Below are positions 1 through 9,400 of a DNA stretch of 64,000 bases, one piece after another (the first letter of the stretch is position 1; each line of letters begins with the position of its first letter). The notes beneath the pieces are model-generated. The model did not search any database, was not told where the DNA came from, and worked only from the letters and a program-made list of their open reading frames with translations. The translations under genes were made by a program, and so were the position numbers. Source of the stretch: Verrucomicrobiaceae bacterium (GTDB lineage Bacteria; Verrucomicrobiota; Verrucomicrobiia; Verrucomicrobiales; Verrucomicrobiaceae). The stretch covers positions 1-64,000 of the forward strand of contig JAIXOU010000091.1 in assembly GCA_027486585.1 (NCBI GenBank), given 5' to 3'.

Positions 1-102
1 GACACCTCCCATTACGATCACGATCAGATTCCTGGAGTGCCGGAAGGCCGACTTTCCAAATGGTGGAGTGCAGGTAATGCAACGCTCACCAAAGAGTTCT
101 GA
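1..102 (+). CDS. 3' end of an unidentified gene (5' part outside window)
   Basis: Frame 1 is open from the first base to a TGA at 100-102 and gives 33 residues ending in ...SKWWSAGNATLTKEF. The composition (paired Trp, acidic and polar residues) looks like a real protein tail rather than noise, and it stops 83 bases before the next start on the same strand. Too little is visible to name a family. Confidence 0.45.
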   Translation, partial: DTSHYDHDQIPGVPEGRLSKWWSAGNATLTKEF

Positions 103-185
103 TACTCAGCAGTGCTGGATCAGCTGCCTATTTTCCTACTTGTTTGTAAAACTTCGATAGACGAAGATCGGTGCTCCAACTTCTG

Positions 186-551
186 ATGAAAATCCTTCTC
201 TCTCTTGCTACTTTTATCCTTTTTATGACCACTGCACCTGCTGCTGACGCACCTTACCGCCACGTTGTTTTGTTTAAATTCAAAGACTCCGCCACTCCTG
301 AACAAGTGCAGGGCGTAGAAAAGGCCTTCATTGAGCTGGCCAAGAAGGTGGAAACAGTCAAAGGCTTCGAATGGGGTAACAATGTGAGCCCCGAAGGCAA
401 GAATGATGGCTTCACTCACTGCTTCCTGGTGACCTTTGCCGACAAAGCCGGACTGGATGTGTATCTACCACATCCAGCCCATGCCGAATTCGTGAGCACT
501 CTGAAGCCGACTCTAGATAAGGTTTGCGTCTTCGACTACGTGGCGAAATAA
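186..551 (+). CDS. Exported Dabb-family (stress-responsive alpha/beta barrel) protein
   Basis: A 121-residue protein. An N-terminal hydrophobic segment (MKILLSLATFILFMTTAPAA) reads as a signal peptide, so it probably acts outside the cytoplasm. The rest matches the Dabb ferredoxin-like fold: the opening strand YRHVVLFKFKD, a helix after TPEQ, then GFEWGNNVSPEG, FTHCFLVTFAD and the closing HPAHAEFV segment. Dabb proteins usually dimerise; their substrates are mostly unknown and none can be inferred here. The ATG at 186 is preferred over the in-frame GTG at 171 because it begins the signal peptide directly. The gene converges on the aminotransferase gene with four bases between the stop codons. 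Confidence 0.85.
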   Translation: MKILLSLATFILFMTTAPAADAPYRHVVLFKFKDSATPEQVQGVEKAFIELAKKVETVKGFEWGNNVSPEGKNDGFTHCFLVTFADKAGLDVYLPHPAHAEFVSTLKPTLDKVCVFDYVAK

Positions 552-555
552 GGGA

Positions 556-1728
556 TCACTTCCTCACCTCGTTGACGAACTCTTCCATGAGGTCCATGGC
601 CTTGACGATCAGGTCAGGAGCCGTGGCATAACAACAACGCACAAAGCCTTCCCCGGCCGCGCCAAAGGCGTTTCCGGGGACAACGGCGACGCTCTTTTTC
701 TCTAGCAGACCGAAGGCGAATTCTTTGCTGGTGAGGCCCGTGCTACGGATATCTGGGAAGGCATAGAAAGCGCCCCCCGGATTGAAGCAGGGCAGTCCCA
801 TGCCATTGAGACGACTGACAATGATGTTTCGCCGCATTTCATAGCTTTGGCGCATCTCTTCATAAGCCGAAGCCCCCATTTTCAGGGCTTCAATTCCGGC
901 GATCTGACTCATGATCGGGGCGCAGAGCATGCAGTATTGATGCACTTTCATCATGGCCTCGCGGAGCGGAGCTGGGGCACAGGCATAACCAAGACGCCAG
1001 CCGGTCATGGCAAAGGCCTTGCTGAAACCATGCAGCAACACAGTGCGCTCCCTCATGCCAGGATACTCGACGATGCTTTTGTGCTGGCGATTGTCGTAAA
1101 GCAACTCGCAGTAAATTTCATCCGTGAAGACAAACAAATCATGCTTCACAGCGAGTGCTGCGATCTTTTCCAGTTCCTCCGGCGGCATAATGCCACCGGT
1201 AGGATTGGTGGGAAAATTCAGCGCGATGATCTTGGTCTTTGGCGTGATGGCTTTCTCCACATCGGCTGCCATGAGGGCAAACTGATTCTCCTCACGCGTC
1301 TCCACGACCACCGGCACGCCGTAAGCCATTTTGATGCTGGGTGAATAGGAGACGTAACAGGGCTCGTGATAGATGACTTCGTCCCCAGGATTCAAGACGG
1401 CGCGGAAGGCGATGTCGAGAGCTTCAGAGACACCGACGGTGACGAGAATCTCCGTTTTAGGATCATAGGTGACGCGGAATTGCTTTTCCACATACTCACT
1501 GATGAGCACGCGCAGCGGCTCAAGACCAAGGTTAGAGGTGTAGCTGGTCTGACCTTTTTCCAGCGAGCGAATGACCGCTTCACGGATGGGCCAAGGGGTT
1601 GATTTATCCGGTTCGCCGACACCGAGCGAAATGACGTCGCTACGGCCGATGACGAGTTCAAAGAAATCGCGAATACCAGACCGAGGAAGGTCGCGGATCT
1701 GGGTGCAAAGTTTATTATGGTAGTCCAT
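556..1728 (-). CDS. PLP-dependent class I/II aminotransferase
   Basis: A 390-residue fold-type I aminotransferase of typical length. Visible family features are the substrate-side segment SLGVGEPD (about 34-41), NFPTNPTGG (171-179), the cofactor-contacting Asp in FTDEIYCEL (D203) and the Schiff-base lysine in GFSKAFAMTGWRLGY (K237). It resembles the aspartate/aromatic aminotransferase (AspC/PatA/AlaC-like) branch; the amino-acid substrate cannot be read from sequence. The start lies 29 bases downstream of the Lrp/AsnC regulator stop on the same strand, so the two probably share a transcript, and the regulator may respond to the same amino acid. Confidence 0.93.
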   Translation of the reverse strand: MDYHNKLCTQIRDLPRSGIRDFFELVIGRSDVISLGVGEPDKSTPWPIREAVIRSLEKGQTSYTSNLGLEPLRVLISEYVEKQFRVTYDPKTEILVTVGVSEALDIAFRAVLNPGDEVIYHEPCYVSYSPSIKMAYGVPVVVETREENQFALMAADVEKAITPKTKIIALNFPTNPTGGIMPPEELEKIAALAVKHDLFVFTDEIYCELLYDNRQHKSIVEYPGMRERTVLLHGFSKAFAMTGWRLGYACAPAPLREAMMKVHQYCMLCAPIMSQIAGIEALKMGASAYEEMRQSYEMRRNIIVSRLNGMGLPCFNPGGAFYAFPDIRSTGLTSKEFAFGLLEKKSVAVVPGNAFGAAGEGFVRCCYATAPDLIVKAMDLMEEFVNEVRK

Positions 1729-1757
1729 GTGGTTGGGCAGAGACAGTGACTCAAAGA

Positions 1758-2237
1758 CTAGGGACTCACAGGCAGACGTTCTTCGTCAGCAGCTGCATTG
1801 ACGAGAAAACCAGCTTGCTTGTAAGCTTTAAGCTGGAAATGCGTGGCTGTGGAAAGCACGCCGCCGAGAGTGCTGAGTTTTTCAGCGATGAAATTTGCCA
1901 CATCGAGCAGGTCTTTGCCCTCCACCAAAATAGCAAGGTCATAACCACCGCTCATGAGGAAGCACTCACGCACTTGGTCAAATTTAGCGATCCGCTTGGC
2001 TAGGCGATCAAAGCCACCTTCGCGTTCGGGAGTGATACGGACTTCGACAAGGGCTGTGACGCCACTTTGACCTGCTTTTTGACGATCCACGACAGCGTTG
2101 TATCCCAAGATCGTGCCATCCGCCTCCGCCGCGGCGATGCGATGACGAACTTCGTCTTCCGAAAGGCTAAGGATGCCAGCCAGCTCAGCCGTAGAGCGGT
2201 TGGAATTAAGGGTGAGGAGTTGAATCAGTGGATCCAT
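1758..2237 (-). CDS. Lrp/AsnC-family transcriptional regulator
   Basis: A 159-residue protein of normal Lrp/AsnC size. The N-terminal helix-turn-helix covers about residues 1-50 (STAELAGILSLSEDEVRHRI) and is followed by GTILGYNAVVD, the usual hinge. A RAM ligand-binding and oligomerisation domain covers about 60-140, including VRECFLMSGGYDLAILVEG. The family senses amino acids and often autoregulates. The ATG at 2237 has AGGA six bases upstream, one of the better ribosome-binding sites in the window. A 16-bp perfect palindrome lies 28 bases upstream of the start. The aminotransferase gene follows directly. Confidence 0.93.
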   Translation of the reverse strand: MDPLIQLLTLNSNRSTAELAGILSLSEDEVRHRIAAAEADGTILGYNAVVDRQKAGQSGVTALVEVRITPEREGGFDRLAKRIAKFDQVRECFLMSGGYDLAILVEGKDLLDVANFIAEKLSTLGGVLSTATHFQLKAYKQAGFLVNAAADEERLPVSP

Positions 2238-2264
2238 GGGGATCCTAGTTTACGCACAGTTCTG

Positions 2265-2280
2265 AAAACGTGCACGTTTT
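2265..2280. promoter_or_regulatory. Perfect 16-bp palindrome, probable operator of the Lrp/AsnC gene
   Basis: AAAACGTGCACGTTTT is a perfect palindrome centred about 36 bases upstream of the regulator start. Lrp/AsnC proteins commonly bind short, imperfect palindromes near their own promoters, so an autoregulatory site is the simplest reading. This is an inference. The arms are not followed by a T run suited to a terminator, which argues against that alternative. Confidence 0.5.
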
Positions 2281-2375
2281 TGTTCAGCAGCACGATAAGC
2301 TTTAACCGAAAGCGCCCAGATGAGCAATCATGCTACAACGGGCACGAGTTCCTCATGAACGCAGTTCTAAGCCCC

Positions 2376-2789
2376 TCAAGAAACAAAACGCGCTTTCCAT
2401 TCTGGACGTGGTAGCCAGCACTGGTCTTTTTTGCCAAAGAAACGGTAGCGATTCGTTGCAATAAACGTGTAGGCCATGTCACGCAGCTGACGCGGAATGA
2501 CTCTCAGAAAGCTCAGCCAAGACACAGGGCCACCCATGACTTCAGCAAGCTTGAGTGCTGCGTCGCTTTTAAAACAGACCCCTTGTGGAGTGATCAAGAG
2601 CATGGACTGCGGCTTAGAAGGATCTAAACCCTGCTCCCGATACAGTTTAGAACCAAGTTCTGACTGTATGGAGCAGAAGTGAATGAGGCCACTCTGATCA
2701 TGCCGCAGCACAAACTGAACGGAACCTGCACATAAATGACAGACACCGTCAAAGAGCAGCAGATAAGGGCTGCTAGGCTCGGTCAACAT
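2376..2789 (-). CDS. DCC-family (DUF393) thiol-disulfide oxidoreductase-like protein
   Basis: A 137-residue protein with the DCC motif near its N-terminus: LLLFDGVCHLCAGSVQFV, the DxxCxxC signature of the DUF393 family, which is predicted to have a thioredoxin-like fold. The two cysteines are the likely redox pair. The segment YTFIATNRYRFFGKK is also typical. The ATG at 2789 is chosen because it places the motif about 14 residues in; a start at 2843 would add a hydrophobic stretch read from the upstream gene. The gene overlaps the end of the DUF1361 gene by 17 bases, indicating translational coupling. Confidence 0.85.
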   Translation of the reverse strand: MLTEPSSPYLLLFDGVCHLCAGSVQFVLRHDQSGLIHFCSIQSELGSKLYREQGLDPSKPQSMLLITPQGVCFKSDAALKLAEVMGGPVSWLSFLRVIPRQLRDMAYTFIATNRYRFFGKKDQCWLPRPEWKARFVS

Positions 2790-3432
2790 GTGTACGGAAA
2801 TCACGAGAGCTAGAGACCGAAAACATCCAGAAAAGATAAGCAATCAAGAGTAATCCACCAAAACCAAGTGTCACCCCCCAGGTGCGCTCATGGGCCAGCG
2901 GATCGGCAAAACGCACCCAGATATCATTCATAAGAGCTCCGGGGCGGCGGATGATATCCCAACTATTCCAACGGAGAAAGCGCCCAAGATAAATACCAAA
3001 GCCTGAGAGAAGCAGACTCGCACCCACAAAGGCCCAGGCCGTGAGGGTGGATGTCTTCTCCGTGATCCACATCTGAACCAGGTGCAATGACTGAAAGCCC
3101 AACCAAAGAGAGACAAGCGCAAAGGAAAGCAGCATCAGCAGATCAAACCAAAGCGGCATGTCACCGCGCTCCTTCAGATGCAAAAGATCTGTCAGGACGT
3201 AAGGAGCATTTGGGAAAAAGAGAAGCCAACCAGCAATCAGCGGCGTGGCGAGACGCCAGCGGTCGATCTTGATCAAAATCACGGCGAACCCCAGCGGGAT
3301 GCTCGCCAAGAAGAGATTCCAAGCCATAAAGCTGAACCACGTTTGCCCAGACCATTGAAAGCGCAGCCCCAGCAAAGCAAGGCACCAAGAGCTGGACAAC
3401 ATTGCGATTAAAAGCAGGCGGAAGATCGGCAT
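2773..3432 (-). CDS. DUF1361 multi-pass membrane protein
   Basis: A 219-residue protein with about six hydrophobic segments. It carries the conserved DUF1361 blocks: FMAWNLFLASIPLGFA, LLFFPNAPYVLTDLLHL, a short WFD segment, and GRFLRWNSWDI. DUF1361 proteins are integral membrane proteins of unknown function. The gene overlaps the downstream DCC gene by 17 bases, so the two are probably co-translated. The 18-bp palindrome at 3461-3478 lies between this start and the stop of the giant upstream gene. Confidence 0.9.
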   Translation of the reverse strand: MPIFRLLLIAMLSSSWCLALLGLRFQWSGQTWFSFMAWNLFLASIPLGFAVILIKIDRWRLATPLIAGWLLFFPNAPYVLTDLLHLKERGDMPLWFDLLMLLSFALVSLWLGFQSLHLVQMWITEKTSTLTAWAFVGASLLLSGFGIYLGRFLRWNSWDIIRRPGALMNDIWVRFADPLAHERTWGVTLGFGGLLLIAYLFWMFSVSSSRDFRTHVDRA

Positions 3433-3460
3433 AGGAAGGAATAGACAATTACCGCAGAAG

Positions 3461-3478
3461 AAGGTTTGATCAAACCTT
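3461..3478. promoter_or_regulatory. 18-bp perfect palindrome between the giant gene and DUF1361
   Basis: AAGGTTTGATCAAACCTT is perfectly self-complementary. As RNA it gives a 7-bp stem with a GATC loop. It sits 8 bases past the stop of the 2176-residue gene and 28 bases before the DUF1361 start. It could be a weak terminator (followed on the minus strand by CTTCTTC, not a clean T run) or an operator for the DUF1361-DCC pair; the sequence does not decide. Confidence 0.4.
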
Positions 3479-3486
3479 GTTCATGA

Positions 3487-6400
3487 TCATGGCAGCTTCC
3501 TGAAAATCATCTTACCAGATAGAATCGGTGTCGTCGTGACCAAGGTAGCATTGTCCACCGTAGGGAGTTGAGGCAGAATAAAGTAACCCACTCCTTCGTG
3601 GGTATCGTCCTCGTTATTTGGGACAATGACCCCCTGGAAGGACACTGCACGCAGAATTGGGTTGGGGGTGAGCGGCGCGGCGGTCCTCACATTAGCATCT
3701 GAGAGCGAGAACCTGCCTGAAATGGCCCCAGTCCTACTGTTGGGTGTGATGCTCGTCTTTGCCGGATTATCGCCGACGACCACGGTCGTGTTGGTAGCTG
3801 TTACAGCAACGTTTAGATCAGGAACACGTGATGCCCCTGTTCCACTTGGGAAATTAGAGGCCAGACCACCCTGTGTGAAGACCACTTCAGCATTTGCCGT
3901 GGTTGGCGTCGGCTTCGCAGCGGGTGCACCACTGATTTTCAAAAGTGTCGTTGGAGCTACGTAACGCCCCCCAAAGGCCTTCAATTCTACTGGCGTTAAA
4001 ACGGGTGTACCAGGCAAGCCAAAACCCGCACGATAGGTCCGTGTGCTAGCCGTTCCTGAGACCGCCGCAAGATTTGCAGGGCGCACCCAATCCAGTCCTG
4101 TGCTGGTCAAGGTATTGTCTCTCGTATCATCAAGGGGGCCAAGCCCTAACTGAAGCTGCCCACGAATGGAGCCCCTACGGGAGGTCGCATAAAGAGTTTG
4201 GAAGAAGAGCACTTGTCCTGTTGGACCAACAAAAGTGCCACCGATGAGAGTCTCGCCATCAGGCGTGCGGCCAGCCATCGTCAGTGTTCCTGCCGCTGCA
4301 ACGGTAAAGCTACCGAAGCCGTTGCCTTGCGGAACACTCAGGTTGGTGAGGTTCGGATTGACTGCTGAATTGATTTGGTCTGGCAACCTAATGCCAAAAT
4401 TGTAAAGTCCAGCATAGGCAATTGCTGATTCAGTTGGTGGCGTCGCTTTTCGAATCTGCTTCCAACCGCTCACTGGCACGGTCAGTGGACCAGTAGACGT
4501 AACCATGCTCACCTGCCCAGAGAACTGATTCTTGGTAGTGTCATCAATCGTAAACGTGAGCGTGAGAGGAGCCAAAACAGGCCCTCGAGATACGGTGACA
4601 GTGGCCGTATAAGGAGGAACAGCAGTAAGTGGTTGCGATGAACTGATGCCAAAACCAAGCCAGCCTGTAAACCTATGGTTAAGGACACCCATGGTTAGAG
4701 AACCGGAGAAAGCCCCCGTCGCCTTGGTCACGGTCAGATCGATACGCCCGCCCAAATTTTCATTCATATTAGGTTCACGATCGATGAGCCCCGTGTAGAC
4801 ACCATCCAAACCAGTTGGCACATCGACAATTTTCATACTCACGGAAACAGCAGCGGGATTCGGCAAGACACCATTTGTAGCAGCGATCTGAACAGTGGTT
4901 TCACCTGCCTTGGTCGGGACACCACTAATAATCCCAGTCTTGGCATCGATCCGCAGACCAGCTGGCAAAGTTTTGGCGGAGAAGCTTGTAGGTGCCTTAG
5001 TTGGGGCAGGATCCACTGTGATCTGATAAAAGTAATTCACCCCGACAACGCCAACGGGCAGGGTTTGTAGAGCTGTCACAACTGGAGAAGCCGTGAACAC
5101 CCTCAATTCCGTTGTTCCACCAATCAGAACTCGATCATTAATCGGGTTACGATCAAAGTCGAACTCAGTCACTTCACAGAAATAGTATCTATCATCCTCT
5201 GGGGTGGCTCCCGTAATGGTAAGCTTTGATGTCGTCACATTTTTGAATTTCGAGCTGTTTAGAAGCAACTCGGGGCTCGTGAGATTGCTGTTCGCAGATC
5301 TTTTCCATTGATAGCGCAGAGGCAGCGTTGTGGCACTGCTTGCCGCTTTCACCTCAATAGTCGTTGTGCTTGTGGCCGTACCAAGACGGATGGCTTGGAT
5401 GCGCGCAGGTGAAAAATCTTCTACTACAGCAAGATGAGCAGGATCACTTGTGCCTGTGCCCGGCAAGGTTGCCGGAGTCGAATTGACAAATTGAGCGGTA
5501 TAGATTCCAGCATTTGTTAATGCAGCATTAAGAAGCAAAGGACTGGTCACCGCACCTGCCACGGCTGTTCCATTTCTGCGCCATTGAAGAACCAGAGGCC
5601 TGGTTGGTGTATTCACAGCATTGGTAGAAAGGGTTACAGGAGTTCCGACTTTCACAAAGTGCGCAAATTCAGGCTGAGTCGTTACCGTCGTTTCTTTTCT
5701 GCAATCAGCAGAAAGGCCGATGACAAAAGAAGGGATTAAAGGATCGGAACTCAGTACCGTCAATTTGGCCACACGCTCACCGCCTTCCCTTGGCTTGAAG
5801 GTCACCACCACGTTGGAGAAATCCCCCTTTGCGATAACAACCGCTGGCTTTGTAGTGATCGTGAATTCCGCTGCATGAAGACCACTGATACTAGCCGTTA
5901 TGTTCCTTAAATTGTTATTGCCACTATTCTTGATCGTTAAAGTCAGGGTAGAACTCTGACCAAAAGCCACGAAAGCTGGATTTGGCGTGAAATCGACTTC
6001 AGCGTTTCCATTGCTTGGCAATGGAACTGCCTCTTGATACTCAATGGAAATGACCGGGGCTGTAAATGCAAATCGGGGTTCATTTCCGAAAGCAGAATCT
6101 GCCGCTGAAAAAATCAGATTGCTGTTAAAAGCAAATAGATTGGATGGGTTGGATGAATTACCTCCTGGCAAAAAGTCAGCTAGATTGTAGGTCCCGCTGG
6201 TTGTACCATTCGAGATCCAGACTTCACGTCCGAATGATTCATCGTTTGCAGCGAAAGCGACGACATCATTTACGACCGTCAAATATTGAATATTGGCTGA
6301 ACCAGGTCCAGTGACCAAACCCGTTCGCGTTCCAGTGCTAACCATGACCGGACCTGTTGTGCCAAGGGTCCAAAGTTCTCGACCATTAACTCCGTCATCA

Positions 6401-9400
6401 GCCAGGAAGAACAATTTTCCATTCACATTCCGCAGGTCAGTCGGATCCGAGCCCTCAGTAGAGCCTTCATTACCATCAATAGGTCGCACAATATTGATAT
6501 CTTTGACCATTTTGGTTCCAGCCTCTGTACCACTGGACTGCCACAGCTCCTTGCCGTGGATCCCATCATTAGCGACAAAATACAGCAGATTGCCCACAAC
6601 CGTGAGATAAGCTTTCGGCGTTAAATCCGTAAAAGCGTCATCATCAATAGCATCAGCATTACCGCCGTTAATGTTTTTAACGGCCTTTGTACCTGAAGCC
6701 GTCCCATCACTCATCCAGAGTTCTCGACCCGTATTTGTAAGCGGATCGTTCGACCTACCAGTGGCTACGAAAAACAATTTATTACCAGGTCCTACCACCA
6801 GTTCCTTGGGGTTTGAAGAGCTAGACCCACCCTCGTTAATATCCTTCACCTGAACCGTTCCTGTAAAGGTACCATTCGTTTTATAAAGTTCACGTCCTTG
6901 ACTAGGACCCGTAGCTGCAAAATACACGGTCGTGCCGATTGCCTTGAAACCATTTGGATCGGACGAACTGTCCTGATTTGTGTTGATTTCTCTGACCTTA
7001 ACCGCATTTCCAGTGGCACCGCTAGATTTCCATAACTCTTTGTTTGCTGTGAATGACGAACTAGAATCGCTTGCGGAAAAATAGAGTGTCGGATCAACGG
7101 TGGGACTCGTCGTTGAAGACGAATTGGGATTCCAGTATAAGTCCGAAACGTCGGAGTCTCCTGATTCATTGATTTTTTTCAGCATTTCTACAGTATTTCC
7201 ATTCACAACATACAACTCACTTGTTGAGTCTGCCGGACTGGCTGTGAAAAAGAAGCGCCCGCCACTTCCAGACGTAAAGTTTTTCGGATTCGAACTATTG
7301 CCGTCTGAGGCGATATTCATGAGTATCGTCGTTCCATCCCCCGTGCCATCGGTAACCCATGGCTCTCGACCGTGGGTGCCCGTAAAGGCAGAAAACACAA
7401 TCCGACCATCTTCTAACTGAGTGAAATCCTGACTTTCAGAACCTGCAGTTCCCTGACGAAATTTTTGCACTCGAACAGTGGCTGCATCACTTGCCCCAGT
7501 CGTTTTCCAGAGTTGGTCATCTCCGAGCATGAAGTAGAGAGTATTGCCAATGACCGTAGGCTTTCTAAACGCAACCGCAGTCGTATTCGGCTCATCAAGC
7601 CGACCAGGTTCAGAAACAAAATCTTCGATCTCGAAAGTGCCGTTCAATGTACCGTCCGTGCGCCAGAGAATTAATTGCCCACTGACCTCTTGGGTGAAAA
7701 CAACCAAGTTCGGACCAAGGTTGACGAAATTGGACAATACAGAATCACCGCCATTCGTGATATCTTTGAGTAGCTCAGTGCCGTCCGTTGTACCGTCACT
7801 TTGCCATAACTCTGTTCCAATGGCTGATCCATCATTTGCTGTAAAAACGACGCGATTAGAAGCTACCGTGCCATTCAACACGACGATGGGAGTCAGATTT
7901 TGAATATTGGATGATTCTGTGCCTGATTTAATATCTTTTACCAAGCTGGTATTGACTTCATCAAGTTCTGTCGTCGTTGACCATAATTCTGGGCCAAAAT
8001 CATTACTTGTTGCCACAAAAAAGAGTCTGCCTGATGTGGGTGATCCTGATATGGTTAGCTGGGCAGGATCCGAACTAAACGTCTCTGCCACGATGTCCTC
8101 AACCAAAGACAATTGGTTAGAATTAACGTCCACATTGAACAGCTCTGTTCCTGCGCCATTACCGCTAATGGGATCAATACCAGTAGCGACAAAACAAATC
8201 TTTCCACCGAACACTCTCAGATCACGAAAGCCCCATGAAGCCCCATCAAAATCAGATGGTGGCACATTGAGCCCCGGGTCCGTTGGGATTGGTCCTGTGG
8301 TAGGGATTTTAAACAACTCGCTCCCGAATAAAGCTCCTTTATTTGCAGTTAAGATGAGCGTATTCGCATCAAAGGAAATCAGATTGTCTATTTCACCGCC
8401 GAGACCACCAGGCCGACTATCAAAAACCAGTTCAGCTCCAGTCAGAGCCCCTCCACTCGTCCTTTTTGTCCGCCACAATTCTTTACCGTTGTTAAGATCA
8501 AAACCTTCGAAATAGAGATTGCCATTTACGCTGGTTAATTTTTCAGGCCCTTCAAAAAGATTATATGGAATGTCCTGCACCATCTTTGTGCCACTGGCTG
8601 TCCCATCACTGTTCCAGAGGTCGATATTACCATCCACATCTTCGGCCGTAAAAAAGAGAGAACCAGGAATGACGACTGAAGAAACGGTTGCTGTAGGCAC
8701 AACCGTAAGTTTTTTTGGCTTCGACCCCTGGCTTCCCGGCAAGATGTCTTTGACAACAGACGGCGTCAAAGCAAGTCCAGCGCTATTAGCGACTCCATCA
8801 TCAGAACCCAAATTGTTTGGAACGCCAGCAATGATCGTTGTCACGCCGGTAGAGGTTACTTTGCGAAGCACCTGATTTTGGGTATCTGCCACATAAACAT
8901 TGTCCAAACCATCAGCCGCAATACCTGCGGGGGCATTAAACCTAGCTGCGGTTCCTGTCCCATTTTGATACCCTGAAGTTCCTGCAGAACCCGCCAGAGT
9001 CGTTACAGCAGCTGTCGTAGTCACTATTTGTCGGATCGTGTGGTTCCCAGTGTCTGCGACAAAAAGGTTGCTACCGCTGCCAAGGGCAATTGCCGCAGGG
9101 CTAGAAAACCTTGCCACAGCCCCCGTGCCGTCTGCTGAACCACCAGAACCCGCAGTACCAGCCAGGGTAGTCACGACTCCACCACCCGAAATTCGGCGAA
9201 TGGTGTGATTACCCGTATCGGCAACAAAGACCTCCCCTGATCCAGACTTGCTGACAGCAATTCCGCGTGGTGAAGAAAACCGAGCTGCAGTACCAGTAGC
9301 ATTCGTCGATCCAACAATTCCCGCTCCGCCCGCAAAAGTTGAGACCACTCCTAAGCTTGTGATCTGTCGAATCACATGGTTGCCAGTATCTGCCACAAAA

